A DNA stretch of 64,000 nucleotides, from the NCBI RefSeq assembly GCF_019059575.1, contig NW_024881533.1:186001-250000 (forward strand), read 5' to 3'. The notes beneath the pieces were generated by a model. The model was given only the letters and a program-made list of their open reading frames with translations. It was not told where the DNA came from and ran no database searches. Made by a program: the position numbers and the translations under genes. How positions within the stretch are numbered: position 1 is the first letter of the stretch; the number at the start of each line of letters is the position of its first letter. The DNA is from Amphibalanus amphitrite. Its lineage: Eukaryota > Arthropoda > Thecostraca > Balanomorpha > Balanidae. Shown here in pieces: positions 11,305-25,143 of this stretch.

Positions 11305-12160
11305 GTAGGCCCCGGCGCGCCCCTGGGCGAGGGGTTGGCGGGAGTCGGGCCGTTCGTGACGCGTGCTACGGTGTGTCGATGTTGGTTTGCTCTGTCCGAT
11401 CCCCTGTATATACATAAATCAGTGTCTGGTGAGCTCTGATCGTGTCTAGTGTCGTCTCTCCGATTGGAGTTGGACGCTCGGCAGTCTAATGGTGTTACCG
11501 TTTGACGTCAGACGACCGGCACCCGCCGGATGGGCCGCCACGTTATTATTCAAATGTAGTACGTCGCATACTTATGCCCGCCATTGAATCAGCAAGGATG
11601 TTCTGAGTTCTGGGAGAAGGTCCTTCACCGTCATTGTTACATGAATCACACGCCCGTTTCTCTGCGCCAGCCGGCTGCACGTCTATCGCCATTCTCTTTG
11701 TGCTTTCTCCCTGCTGCTGTGTTGCTGGAACCATTCGAGATGGCTGGATGGCTCAGCACGTCAGGGCCGTGATCATTCGGACCGGGTGGCGGCTCGACCA
11801 CCCAGAGCGAGGGAAATCGGCGCTGAACCGAACCAGCTGCAACAACCCGCCGGCTGGTGTCGGCGAGTTTCTCAGCTGGTGTGGGTGTTTCTCGGTTGGT
11901 GTGGCATATTTCTTGGTTTTCAAGGGTCCTGTTCTGCCGACCGACGTCTGGTCAGGTGTGTAAGCACTGAGTCACTGCTGATCCACGGGGAGCGGCCTTT
12001 GCCTTCGCTCGTCGCTCTCACAGAATGAGCTTGCATTCAGCGTCGGCTTCACCCTCGTCACAAAACATTTTGAATCACTGAATCGCTGAAGGGCGGGAGA
12101 ACTGAGAAGGGGAGGAGGAAAGTCAGGAATGGACGTCATCCTCTCTGCCCAGGAATCTCG

Positions 12161-12480
12161 TCATCTTGCGCCCCTCCCCGTGCGGTCGGCTCTCCCGCCG
12201 CCGCCGCCGCCTCGTCCGTCACCCTGGTCCCGCCGCCACGTGCCACGTGGTCGGGGCGTGGTTTTCCCGGCAGCCGCCGCCGCCGCCGCCGCCGCCGCTT
12301 CCCGCTGCGGCAGCGACTGGCTGGCCGTCTCGGCTGCTGTCTGCGGCACCGTCACCGGAAACCGACCACTTCCGGTCGGCGTGACGGCGCCGGGCGTGAC
12401 GTGATGGACGGACGTGGCGCCGTGACGTGATGGACGGATAAAGACCGGGCGGAGCGGGACCGGCGTGACGGCCGGGTGTG
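12161..12480. other. GC-rich, GCC-repeat block
   Basis: Strong CpG density with a GCC trinucleotide run at about 12270-12300. Alanine- and proline-rich open frames appear on both strands, a composition artefact. It could be an intronic regulatory island. Confidence 0.45.
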
Positions 12481-13589
12481 ACAGATCAGCTGCAGTGGAA
12501 TGTGGGGTGGACCGGGGGGATGTGGACGGTGTGGAGCCTGGTGGATCAGCTGGCGGGGTGTGGGGATAGGCCGGACGGTAATGAGGGGTGAACGGGGTGG
12601 GGTGGCTGAGAGTCAGCTGATCCCAGTCAGCGTGCTGGTGGGTAGAATTCACATGGGTTTTGGTGACCGCCTGAGCTCTGTGTATGCATCTCCTTCATAC
12701 CCTGCTGCTGTTCAGCCGCTGAACGCTCATCATCTAACGAGTGTATGGGACGAGGCTGGCTATTGCATGACGCCATCGAGAAATGCATTAGCTTCAGTCT
12801 TAAACCTTTTCCTTACAATATTGGACTCGTATGCCCAGTCCACGATGACGACCGCTGCGCATTTTCACTCATTCTTTTCATCTAGCCTGGTGCCACTATG
12901 CTTACTGTGCGAACAGCCGTCCGCCCGGCTTATGTAACTCGCTCTAGAGTGATGCTTATGTAACGAACGTACTGTTCTAGTGGCTAGGACTGGCATCCCG
13001 CTCAACAGCTGAGAGGCCACTGGTCTCCCGACTGCCTCTCTCAGCTAGCGCCGGAGAGACGAGTGCAGTGGGCTGGAGCCGGGAGACTGTGCCGGTCGGC
13101 AGCGGTTGGTCCGGCCCGCGACTGTCGGACCGAGGTCGCTCGATTTCTGGACTGATCCATGCTCCCACCGATCGAGTACTGTGCCCTGTGTCAGCAAATT
13201 TACCATCATCTTCGCCATGCTACCGGCCTCACCAGTGGCAGTGCGCAGTCATCTTATGGTGGCAGTGTTTCCTCTTAAAAAAATTATGTCTCTACTCTTA
13301 AAAAAAAAAAATCCTAGGACAACCCAGGCCGTGTCCTTACTTTCCTTATGACTGACCAGTGACCACCTACTCTTTCGACTATAATTGTTAATGTCGTTGC
13401 TTAGCTGGGACAGTTTTCACTCTCCTCAACCTGATGTTTCTATGTAGTCAACAAAGGTCTTGCGTCTCAACTGCCCTATCACTTCTCGAATTTAGCCGGA
13501 GAGCAGACAGTCTGTAACTTTCTCTTATAGTCTGGCGTCTCGACTACCAGCCCCATATCTTCAGTCTGTCATGGCCTCAGGGCCGCCCA
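12481..13589. other. unassigned intronic DNA
   Basis: No gene, RNA or repeat recognised apart from short A-runs near 13270-13310. Confidence 0.4.
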
Positions 13590-13598
13590 TGCCTCGTA

Positions 13599-14015
13599 GC
13601 CCCCCCCCCCCCCCCGCTGTCTGTATCCGGGTGCCCCCCCCCCCCTGGCGGGGAGGCGGTCGGTCGCTGGGTGCCCTTTGACCTGGCCCGCGGCGGCCAC
13701 TTGACTGTCGGAGCTGGGGCTGTCGCGGCTGCCGACTGCAGCTCCGGTTCCGTTGGCTATCGCTGCGAACAGCCCTTCAGACGACGGTCTCAGAACCAGA
13801 GGGCACGACCAGCCCTTCAGTCTCAAGAGGCCGGGACTCGGGAAGCTCAGTCCGCCCTTCAGTCTCTGAGGTCGAGGGGCATAGCCTAAACTCGTCAGTC
13901 ACATATGACATAGGCCAGGAGGTTCAGTCATCCCTTCAGAGGTCAGGGGGACTAAAGCTATCTATCCCTTCAGTGGCAGGGGCGAAGGAGGCACTACCAG
14001 CCCTTCAGTCAGAGC
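13599..14015 (+). repeat. C-runs followed by a CCCTTCAG motif cluster
   Basis: Two long C-runs occur at about 13600-13645. CCCTTCAG then recurs about six times at irregular spacing (13766-14015), commonly in a CAGCCCTTCAGTC context. This looks like a decayed minisatellite. Confidence 0.55.
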
Positions 14016-15375
14016 TGACCACTGACCAGTGTCTGAGGTCGCCGACTCGCCCAGCCGTGTCTAGAGGCTGAGAGCTGGTCGGGAGATTCTGAATTGGCGT
14101 GGCGCGATCTGCTGCAGTACTGCTGCCAACATCATACAGGATCATGGTGGCGTGGATCGTCCAATGACTGCTTCCGGGGGTTCATAGATTTTGACCACCG
14201 GTCCTTTGCGTGCCCTTGTGTCATTTCACAATGTCGAGGGCCGGAAAGCATGCAAGCGGGCTGCGATTACGTATTGAGCTAAAGATCGAAGTCATTCAGG
14301 CTAGACGTTATATAACGGGTCCGTCCAGCCTCGCCAAATTCCGGACAGCGGTTTGTGTACCTTTGGGAATGGTGAGCCCGCTGCTTCGTTATGAGTTCCG
14401 CGACCTAGTCAGGCCGTCACCTTTGGTCTTTACTGTGGTATTTCCTTATTGCTTCTGTTCTGGGTACCTCATAAATACCGACATGAAAAGCAGTTTGTGG
14501 CCTCTCCATGCCATCAAGTGACCCTGTTGGCCAGATCTCATTCTCTTACGGTAAAATCAACTCAGATATGTTTCCTCGCAGTGTATGACTCAGACCGGTA
14601 ACTAGCAGCCCCGTGGACGGATGATGTTACTTAGCGGGACGGTGACCGGCGCCCGCATGTCGGGCACCGACTCAGGTGGGGCGCGCCTGTCGGGGAGTCC
14701 CCGATCCGGGGGATCCCGGCCCGGCGTCCTGCACTAGTCACTGAATAGTGTCACACGGCTGTCGGGACACGGCGGCATCGTGACGCCGACAGGACACCTG
14801 TGTCGGGCGGCGTGACGCGAGTCAACTCAGTTTTATTAACGATCATGGGCGACCCACCGCCACTATGTGAGCGTCATGGGCAGACCAGCGCGCTAATATC
14901 GCTGGTAGAACATAGATCGGATGGCACCGACAGAACAGAATCCTTCGGACATCACTGACACTAGACAGGACACCGTTGACAGTGACGTCACTGGCAGAAC
15001 GCCAACGGACATCTTATGACAAAACGGCGCCCGGGTGTGACAGTGGCTTTCTTTAGTGGCTTATCGTCCAAGACGTTTCGTTTTATTGTATCGTTGTGTT
15101 CCAAGTTTGAATATTTTTTCTTCAAAATCGTCCTCTATTTCTTTTTGTGAATATTTTTCTTTGGTTTTTTCGAAAATCACATTGCTCGATCTTCACAGAC
15201 ATGGAGATTGGAGATTCTGTTCAGCCAGGTCGCAATGTCGAGTGTGACCTCTATCTTAACGTATGTATGATGCCACCAAACTAGTTTATTTATTGACATT
15301 TGACAGACTTGTGAACAAATGTCAGATGACACCAGCATTCTTCTCATGGTTGATGATGGTCGGATGCAGTCAAAT
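14016..15375. other. unassigned intronic DNA
   Basis: GC-rich to about 15030, then AT-rich. No gene recognised. Confidence 0.4.
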
Positions 15376-17129
15376 TAGTGGTGTCAATCGGTTACCAAAA
15401 TTTCGGTATACCGATACCGAACCAATACCGATTCGGTATTCGGTATTATATACCAAAAGCATTTGGTATTTTGTCGGTATCATGAAAATCAACTACTGTC
15501 ATAAAATATTTGAAAGCATTTTTGATAAACCTTCTGAACTCAAATTTGATTTTGCTAAATGACACTGGATGAAGAAAATGGCAATCATGACACATTTCTC
15601 CCAAATGCATGATGTCCTAACAAATGGGCAAAGACATCAACTGTAATATCAAATACATCAGTCTACCAATGCAAATGTTAAATGGCAACTTATCAGTGTT
15701 AGCAAATTCCAATACCATGAGGATAATTATCCTACAAAGAAGCCAATGTGCAAGACATAAACATGAATTAATGTTTAACTCACTGTATGCTGGAAAACAT
15801 CCTTAAACTACCTTTCTCAAAATATCCAAAGCATTTATTAGCAACAAATTTGACTTTGTTTTGAGGAGTCTGTGATTGATCTTGACCTTGTCTTCCTCTC
15901 CATTTTACTGCAATGCAATTACATTATCCAAACCCTGTTTAATACAGCACTAGCTTCACCATTATCATCTAATATTTAAGGCAGCATCTGTCACTTCATC
16001 ATCACCCGCATCACCCCACAAATCTTCAACTTCGCTCAACTTCAAAAAGCCGTGTAGTGAGCGATGCTGTCATGATCCTGTGGATCATAGATATACAGAC
16101 TAGATAGGACACGCCCATTGGCTCCCCATACTAGCGAACATGTAGGTCAGGCGGCCATGTTGGGGCAGCCGTCTACATAGACTCGCATTTGCTACAGCAC
16201 GTAAAGTGAATGGGGGTGGAGCGGTTTCGAGCCCGTTTTCCAAACCGATTTTTGAGTTATTGGGAGGCTGCAGATGGCCAGTATGGTTATGAAATGATTA
16301 GTTAGAGCCTATAGCCTCACCAAATGTATTTGAAATCAATTTTCCATCATCGTACCGTACCGCAGCGAGGGATTAGTCACCCCTTGTTCCCAGACGGTTT
16401 ACTCGTGCTTGTTCGGTACACGCTGGCCTCAGAGAGCTGAAAGTTGGTACAACTGACCTTTCATTAAATCCGGATCTTATGACACTAATCACCCTTTCAG
16501 GTCATGCCCGGTCACTGACCTATGACGTCATAATAGAGCCACCGCGCGGTCATGACATGCCGCAACTTCGCAATGCCTTCAGTGCCAGAGGAGCTTTCAC
16601 AGGGAGATCAAACTAACAGAACCTTGTACCCTCCAGAGGCCTTATAGCTTGTATATCTAATATTTTCCTGATGGTCACCTGAGGTCAGGTCAGTCACGTG
16701 ACATCGCCATCACAAGTCAATGGGGAAAGGTGGTAACTGCTATTTTGGTGCCGAAAATGATTGAAGATTATGCAAACGCACGAAACCATGAGATAATACA
16801 CATTACACATCTTGTAAACCAATGTTTAACTTTTGCACCGTTTACTTTAGCGACATAGATTACGTCACAAAGCCAGAGTCGGAGTTTTAGGTAAATCATT
16901 CGATTAAATTGAGCTGGCGAGTCGGGACAGTCACCAATGGACTGAAGACCGTCAAAATCGAAATGAGTTATACGGCCCTCTTAGATCAACGTGACGTAAG
17001 GTCAGAATTCTAGGTTGAACTTATCCTACCACAAGCATATCATCGACGCGCCTGAGCATGGTGACTAGGATAATGCCTATATCGCTAACGTTTATCAGCA
17101 AACTAGACGCTACTACATCAGCACCGCCC

Positions 17130-17455
17130 GTCCTGCCGTCGATGCCGCCACAGACGGGTGCCGCTGCTCCCTGGGAGCCGCCTCGGTGTCCGACCTGCCG
17201 TCGGGGCCACCATAGACGGGTGCCGCTATTCCCTGTAGACTGCCTCTGTTGCCCGGTCTGCCGTCGGGGCCACCCCACACATAAACGTGTGCCACTGCTC
17301 CCAAGGTGCCGCCCGGCCTGCTGTCGGGGCCGCTACAGACAGATGCAGCTGCTGCCGGAGTGCCGCCCGGCCTGCCCATCGGGGCAGCCACAGACGGGTG
17401 ACGCTGCTCCCTGGGCACCGCCCGGCCTGCCCGTCGAGACCGCCTCTGACGAGTG
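17130..17455 (+). repeat. imperfect minisatellite of 54-69-bp units
   Basis: About five copies of a unit holding ACGGGTGCCGCTGCTCCC and a CGGCCTGCCGTCGGGGC-like half. Spacings between matching points are about 62, 69, 54 and 55. It is inside the 16086-20381 element. The 132-residue proline- and cysteine-rich open frame across it is a repeat artefact. Confidence 0.65.
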
Positions 17456-18479
17456 ACGCTCCCTGGGGCGTGCTGTCCGGATCGACATATTCCCGTTCTT
17501 GTGTGCGTTTCGAGACTGCTTGGAACAGGCCAACGTCCTAGTCGCAGCTTTCTCTAGCCTTTGCTTCAGCCCCCGCTGCTCTGGCAGCTATTGAAATGGT
17601 CCTGAGGAAAATAAAAACAACCAATCATGCCTACTTCTTAGTTCTCCTATAGGGATAGGGCGATGAGCGGACTCGACAATGACATGCACACACTGACATG
17701 TTCACACACATTCACACATGAGGCGATCAATCATGGTCCATGTAATGCAAATATTTATGAGCGAGAAAGAAATGAGATTGATTATCGAAAAATCTTGATG
17801 TAACTTCAAAAAATATCGGGTTAAAAGAGTATGAACTGTCAAACTTGGTATCAAGCATTCTAGAGAGGCCCATATCTTTGCAGCCATACATGCTGTTTAG
17901 CGAACAGTTATCATGTTGTGTAGCTTAGCCATTCTTCCTTGAAATTACGCATTGTTTTTGGGGAGTCAACAAGCATTTGGGGAGTCAACTCGGCACGTTC
18001 CACCAGGCACTTACTAAATCATCGGTGCCAAATCTGTTCTGTTTGCAGTAACTCCTATTTAATGCCTGGACACATTTTGATGAAACTTTGTGTGTTGTTG
18101 GGCACCCACTTCCCTTGGCAATGCAATGAGAAATGTGGTTTGGGTGCAAGCGCGTGCTGGGTATTTTTATGACTCCAGAATGGCAGGATGCATTGCATAC
18201 AAAATTGGGACACTTGTTGGAGACCAATCTGATGAGTGCCTTATAAGTTTAAGCAATCACTTGAGGCATACTAGGTATTGTATGTGTACACAATTGTACA
18301 TGTGCAGAACACGTATCTATTTCTCACAAACATCTGGAATGATTGTGCTCAAAGTTGGTATGGTATGTTGTAACAGTATAAACAGATCATGGGCTGCTTT
18401 CACATGTTAGCAATGACACAGCAGTGGACTCTGCTCACCTTGCACAACTATATGCCACTCACCTGCAGGTGAGCAGGGA

Positions 18480-18664
18480 AGAAAGACCTGATGGGACTGC
18501 ACCATAGCACAGCCAAACTGGTCTGTGCAATCGAAGGAGCCCTCATCATGAAGTGTGCCGCATGACCAAGCTTGCCCCCTTCCGACACATGTTGCCGCCA
18601 GTCCATCTTCACCTGAATGCGCCAGTCCTTTCGCTGTACACACCTGGGTCTTGAGGAAACCTAG
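18480..18664 (-). pseudogene. possible degenerate THAP-domain fragment of a P-like transposase
   Basis: Reading the minus strand from an AG acceptor-like site (TTTTTTCACTTTCTAG), different frames give RFPQDP, then QRKDWRIQVKMDW, then SCGTLHDEGSFD. That order resembles a THAP zinc finger (FP.DP, conserved W, C..HF), but no single frame carries it all, so it would be a frameshifted relic. THAP domains are the DNA-binding part of P-element transposases. The match is from memory and weak; chance similarity is possible. Confidence 0.3.
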
Positions 18665-21600
18665 AAAGTGAAAAAATGACAGGCATCTGTTAATGTGTTG
18701 AATAACTGGTAACAAGGGGCTGGGTGGAGGTTTGTTCAAATGAAATACCCTTTGTAGTAACTATACATTTATATTCACTGCATCTTGATGCTACTGAGCT
18801 CTTAACAAACCATTGTTTAATCAATATTGTCCTTATGGCCAACTGTTGTTATGGATTGTGATGTATCCACATTAAAACATGAACAGAGACTATCTCACAA
18901 ATGACAAAACACAAAGAACAATACTAACTGCAATTTATATCCATTTCTAAAACATCCTCTCAGACTTAACTGAAAAAGAAATCTTCTATTTACCTGTGGA
19001 GAAACACACCCCTTCTTCCTTCAAACTGGTTGGAGCAGTTGCTAGCTAGGCATCTTGCAGCCTTTTTGAGTACTTGTGAGTTGCACATATAACTGAACCT
19101 GAAAGATAGATACAATAATTGATCATTTTCTTGAGTCAATTACCTGGGCTACATTACCAAGTAACTACGCATCAGGAAAGGATTTTCCTACTCGCTCACC
19201 GCTGTACTCAGTTCGAAATGTGCATTTACCAACTTTGCTCCTAAAACCCAGGTCAATGAAGACTTAGGTATTTCAAACCATTTAGATGGCAAGAGAAATA
19301 TTGCAATATCTGTAAGGCTATAAAATGGTTCACAATTTTGGAATTTCATACGTAGACCATTGTTTTTAAGGCGCCAACCACAGCCCAGACGGCAATGCCG
19401 ATAACATATTGCCAGTGCAGAGGTGCTCATCAGCTGCACAGGGTGGCTTAGATTTGCAGCAGAAAGGTAAATATTTTTGTGCTGAGCATTGCTGGCCATA
19501 ACATCATAAAATGCAGATCTGCTGCACTAGCATATCATATCTGCTCCAAGAAAATGGTGAACAGATAGTCAGTCTTCAGAGACATAACGCAGTCACTGAC
19601 TGCGTGTCAGCATGTGACTTAAATTTCAAGTCTTATATTGCAGCATTTCCTATCAACAGCAAAGATATATAAGCTTGTGGTAAAAATGTAGGTCTTGCTA
19701 GTCAGTGCAGCTGATATCTGTTGCAGATTTTCAGAGGACTGAAGCAGACATGTCGCCCCAGCTTGTGCGGCTTGTTGACTGTGTTGACGCGCTTTGCTGT
19801 CTGGCGCACAGTAACTTTTCAAAAGCTGAAGTGTTTTTAAATATGAAATGAGGATATATTTGACATAGTGCTATAATTTAACCTACCATAGGCCTACAAT
19901 AAAACTCATTTTAGCACCAGCATTTTGCATCACAAACTACACTTTTCAATGCCTAGATCTTTTGTTGTTTATATAGTAAATAAGGAAGAAAATAAAGGTA
20001 TGAGATCCTACTGTACTTCCACATAATGTTTTTCCAACAAAATGTACTATCAACCCCTTAAATACCCTCAAATGCAAAGCAGCATACCTGTCAGACAATG
20101 GCGCCATCCGGGTAACACTCCCTCCTTTCTATCTTCATATATCTAAATCAAAACTAGTTGAGCACAATTCAACCTCCGTTTGACATTCTCCAAGCTTCAA
20201 TCTATGAGCTGAGCTCCAGAGACAAACACTATTCACTCTAAAAATACCAAAAATGTGCCGTAAACTTTCCCATTTTCCCGTTCACTTACACAGAGCTGCC
20301 CCGCCGAGGGCTGCCCCAACATGGCGGCGCCCTCTGCATGCCGTCGCTAAACAGCTGCCCTATCTAGTCTGTATATCTATGCTGTGGATAATTTATTTTC
20401 TTCAATTAGTGTTCTCTTTCCTGCTCTCTCAACAGATACAGATCGCTAGCAATTTAATCATAAGCACTTATAAAATATAATTGGCTTTTGGCTTGACTTG
20501 CACACAGCAGTTTCGAAACTGAACACATTTAAAAACATTTCAATGTCGCAGCTGCGCCAGGTTGAGGAACTGATATAGCTCAAAAACTAATTGAAAATAA
20601 TTGAATAACTATGTTTTTCTGGTACTTCATTTTTCAGCAAAAGTGGCCTACAACTTTCTTGGATTAATTTTAAGATGTCAAAATTTTTACAAGGAATTTT
20701 GATTTAAGTGGACTTAAGCAAAAAAGAAAAGAAAAACTTTATTTTATATAGTTTAATCATTAATGCAAATGGCCGCCGCCTGTAAGGCAGCCATTATGGA
20801 AGAGATGACACGTGACGTGTGTCAATGCTTCCGTAAGATTATGGACATTTTACTTAGATTTCATCGCGATATCATTACAGTGGTGTCTGCTATCTATCAG
20901 TTTGCCTCGTAAGTAATTATTTATCAAGTTTTGTTGTGTTACACATTTGTTTATGAAGAAAAATTGGCTGCGTCAGTATCGTCACCAATCACCATGCTAC
21001 TTGGGTTTAACTGTAGGTATCATGGGCTTTGTACATTAATGGTGTAGCCAGCCCAAGGTGTGGCCCATCATTGTCAATTGGGTCACCACTTTTGGATCAT
21101 GATAACTCACTTAACCCTGTCTTGACCGGACTCGAAATGAATGACTTGAATTGAAAGAGGTTTGATGGTTCAGGCATGGACAAGATTCAGGGTTCAAGTT
21201 ATTTTCCTAACACCTCATGCAGTTGACTTGAATCCACATTCCAGTAAAATAACTGACCTGAATATTTGTTAATAGTTACAAAATAAGTTATAAATGTTTT
21301 TTTGCAATGCAAATAATTAAGAGATTGCCTAATTTGTTTTTGTTACCTTATTTCAAAGTATTAGGTACCTTTCAAGGCTTATCATATGTCTTGAGAAAGT
21401 TTGAAGCATTTGTTTGATAATTCCCTGATTTCGGTATCTAGTCGGTATTTCCCCCTGTTTCTGAAAATCGGTTCGGTTTTGGTATACTCTCAGTGGTTTT
21501 GGTCGGTATCGGTTTGGTATTGGTTTCCAAAATTTCTGAAATTGACATCACTAAGTCAAATGTCAATGGCGCATCCAGGGACGGTGGAGACGTCTCGGTC

Positions 21601-21929
21601 ACTGCAGCCCTTCCCTCAGCGTCCGAAATGAACGAAATTTTGTCGGTTTGTCCGGCTAAGGAAGATATGAGCAATTGTTACCAAAAAGAGTTCCCTTAAA
21701 AAAAAAACACCGCTTAAAAAGGTTTTGAACGTTTTGTTTCGAAATCCGAGAAGAAATCCAGAAAGTTTTTGGAAATTGGAAACTTTAAAACTATGCTCCG
21801 CGGCTTCCATTGCCATTTTCCTGGCTCCGGAGGTGGGTGCACTATAAAGGCATTCCCTATAGGTATATCTGTATCGCTCATAGTCTACATTCGGTTGTTG
21901 GCAGTTTATGTGGTTCACGTTGTCAGTTG

Positions 21930-22275
21930 AAGTGGTGTGCCCTGGTGCCCCGCCGGCTCCCTGTGTGGCCGGTGCTATCTGGGACCGATCGCGCCCCGGT
22001 CGCGGTGGGTGGGTGCGTGGGTGGGTGAGCGCCGCCGCTGCTGACGTCCCCGGTGCCCGGGCCGCCGCCGGAATGTGCCGCCGCCGTGTCGTCACCGCCG
22101 CCGGCTATTCAGAGAGAGGTCGCCGCCGCCGCCGGCCGGCCAGACACCCTCCCCCCTCCCCCTCCCCGACCGGCGGCGGCGGCGGCGCCCGCGGCGAATC
22201 CGGGTCACCCAGACGGCGGGGGAGGGGAGGGGAGGGGAGGGGAGGGAGAGAGGGACAGACAGACGGTCCACCCGC
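21930..22275. other. GC-rich block with GGGGA tandem repeats
   Basis: CpG-rich with GCCGCC runs, then repeated AGGGG words at 22215-22245 that could form G-quadruplexes on the + strand. Open frames in all directions are composition artefacts. Confidence 0.5.
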
Positions 22276-24850
22276 CCCCAGAGCGGCAGCAGATGCGTCA
22301 CATCCGACCAGCAGGCAGTCCCATGCCTGGTGACGACGTGGCGGTTTTCAGTCAGCAGCACTTGTTCTTGGGCAGAATGGGCATATACCGCAGCTATAGC
22401 TGCGGGATTAATTCGGGTTACTTACGACTCACGTGAAAATTGATGTCTGCATTGCTGATAGTCATTGATAATCGGTAGTTGACGGGAGCGCAGTCGCCCG
22501 GTCGGACCCCGCGCATGGATAGGGGATCGCCGACTAACCAACCACTCGATCACCTATATGTATAGGTACCGTCAGCTGTAGACACGTCCCCAGTAACGGC
22601 TGCCCCCTGTTCCAGGTATACCGTCCCCGTCGCAGATGGCTCCAGTTGCATGTTTAATGCGTGTTTTTGGCCCAACTGTACGAATAATTGGCGTGTCGTT
22701 ACCAAACGCCTGCCGTCCTGCAATTACTCTGGCCCTAACGGCCGTCGGACGTACAATTTTATGCGCCGCGTGAATTATGGCCACGTGCCGGTTACGCTGA
22801 TGCATGACTGATGCCTGGCGGCGTGTCATTTATGCACGGTAATATTGATTCGTTCTGTTCTCGTGTACAGACGTGCATTTATATTATAATTTGAGATTTT
22901 GTAGCGCATTAGATTCAGTTGCACGGTTTTTCATCATATTTCCTGGTAAGATTGTTCAAAAATGTTATCACTGCTTTTCTTAGCAGTGATATAATGCCCG
23001 ACGTCTTATTCGGCTTTGGCATTGTCGTTGCACATCAAAGTCCTATCAAAGGCTTCCGCTAGAAAATTAGCCTTGTGTTCACTTTCTAGTTTCTGCAGCA
23101 ATATAATGTTGCCTCGAGTTATTCATTTTGGTGGCCTCAACTGCTGACTGGTTATACAGCATAGCCCGGTGTGTCTGTCAAATACCACTACATACAGTAT
23201 CGCGGAATCTCACACATCAGCCATTCACGCGCGGCATAATTCAATGTTTGAGACCAGATTTTGAAGCATGCATATTGCATGTGTGATATAATCATCACTA
23301 GCAGGTCACACCCTGTACCTACCAGGGGAATTCACAGTACCTACTCGGGTACGTGCTAGTTATAAGCACAAATATGAAATACCTATAGCATGTGTTTGAA
23401 ATTTAACGGTCAAAGTGAAAACGACTAGCGTTGACGCGAATTTCACGGCCTCAGCTTTCCTATTGGTCAGCAGGGCTGCCTGCCTGTGGCAGTTCACTGA
23501 GGATTGAACAGGGCTGTTGTGACACAGGGAAGGGGACACATGGGTTCGTGCTCGCCTTGCGTTCCTTTTCCGTCTATGCACGCCTGTGAACTGAATGCTC
23601 TTGCACAATGGCTCGGCGTTTGTTTCAATAAAACAGGATATGATGTCATCTCTAGGGACGCGAATAACTGGCGACAGCAGTGACAGCTCATTCACTGTTT
23701 TCCAGTTTGTGGAACGGCACCGGTTGATGGCGTCATGTCCTGTGTTCCTCCTTCGCTGGGGTGAAGTGTCATTTGAATATGCCGTCTTTGTGCCGGCTGT
23801 TGTCACGTCGTCGCTGCACCGCCTACTATTGCCTTGTCATAATTGCATATGGGCATAATGACGCGCAGCCTAGGGAACGGGACTTGAGACTTGGCGCCGG
23901 CAGCTTTTAAAACACATAACCCTTACGTGAAGACATGCATTAGTTATGTTCAAATTGATGTTTTTTTTCGGAAACTTCCTTAAAAGCAGAAAATTTAAAG
24001 CAGTCAATCGTTCGAAAAAGTTTTTGTGTTCTTTCACCGTTCTTTATATACAGAGCTCTCAGAGAGGGCAGGTGGTGAAGCCGCGGGTGGAGGGGTGGTA
24101 AGCCCTGGGTAGGTGGTCGGCGAGGTGAGCCGAAGTAATAACTATACATCATAAAGAACGGAGATGTGCGGAGGACAGACACCATAGCCACAGACAGAGA
24201 GGGAGTCGGCTCCCCTGCGACCGCCGTGAGGACGCCGGCGCCCCTCTCGAGCGGCTCGGTGGGCCCGCTCAGACCGCAGCCGTAGGCCGTAACTGGTCCG
24301 CTCACTGAGGTGGCTCGTTAGTGAATAGCTCCGAGACCCGCTGAGCCTACCACTGACGACAGGGGAGGAAACTGGCCTCGTCGTGCGGATGTCGCCCGGT
24401 TTCTGACCCGAGCGGGTGAGCTGGATGGCTGAACCGCGCTGACATGGTCGTTAGTTGTTCCACCACCTGTCTGAAGAAAAAAAAAATGGCCGCAAGAAGT
24501 TCTGGATGTGTAATGAGCCTCCATTGTTGGCTGCTTGATCCGCATGGTTTCCTCGATTGTGGCATGCCGTGCTCGTTTTTTTCTCGAGGCCAGTCGGTAC
24601 GCCCCGCTCCAGTGTGTTCCCCGTGGCGGCCGTGACCCCAAGGTGTCCCCAATGTCGGGCCCCTCCATCGCCAAAAAAGGAGATACAAATATGTTGGGTT
24701 CACGTCTTTCGCGATTATATAGCACCACTGACCTCTGTGTCAGACTCAAAAGTCCGTGCGTTTGTCTGCATCGCTGTCCCTGTGCCTCTTTCTCGTGCCT
24801 CTTTCTTTGTGCCTCTTTCTCTTCTTTCTCTGTGTAAAACTCGTAGCTTC
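22276..24850. other. unassigned intronic DNA
   Basis: No gene recognised. A minus-strand open frame at 22572-22829 and others at 23360-23806 and 24318-24995 have no recognised domain; the last is largely translated CT repeat. Confidence 0.4.
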
Positions 24851-24851
24851 T

Positions 24852-24986
<135 letters not shown>

Positions 24987-25143
24987 CTCATGCACTCTTT
25001 CCTCTTCCCCTCTGTGTTGTGTTTTCGTTCATATCGCTGTTTCGTACCCGCTAACCTCGCTCGACATGCATCGGTCATACATTTGCCTACACATCCGTCC
25101 CAGACCTGTTATTCTCTAATGGTGTTCTCTGTCTCGCTCTCAG

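Larger units (their letters stand above)
16086..20381 (-). mobile_element. 4.3-kb DNA transposon with 8-bp TSD nested in the hAT element (P-like or hAT)
   Basis: The ends are inverted: CATAGATATACAGACTAG on the left and CTAGTCTGTATATCTATG on the right. They are flanked by identical 8-base copies of CTGTGGAT (16078-16085 and 20382-20389). A second matched block, CCATGTTGGGGCAGCC, lies inside both ends in inverted orientation. Termini starting CA with an 8-bp duplication fit P elements as well as hAT. A degenerate THAP-like stretch on the minus strand favours a P-type element. Frames are broken throughout, so it looks inactive. Confidence 0.75.
15376..21553. mobile_element. hAT-type DNA transposon, split by a nested element
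   Basis: The left end begins TAGTGGTGTCAAT and the right end finishes ATTGACATCACTA. Both are flanked by the same 8 bases, AGTCAAAT (15368-15375 and 21554-21561). An 8-bp duplication and this terminus type fit the hAT superfamily. Both subterminal regions are rich in variants of CGGTATACCGATACCG. Without the nested element (16086-20381) it is about 1.9 kb and shows no transposase ORF, so it is probably nonautonomous. It sits in the KAT7 intron. Confidence 0.85.

Noticed and set aside
17058-17456. 132-residue proline/cysteine-rich protein
   Set aside because: It follows an imperfect minisatellite within a transposon; frames on both strands are open.
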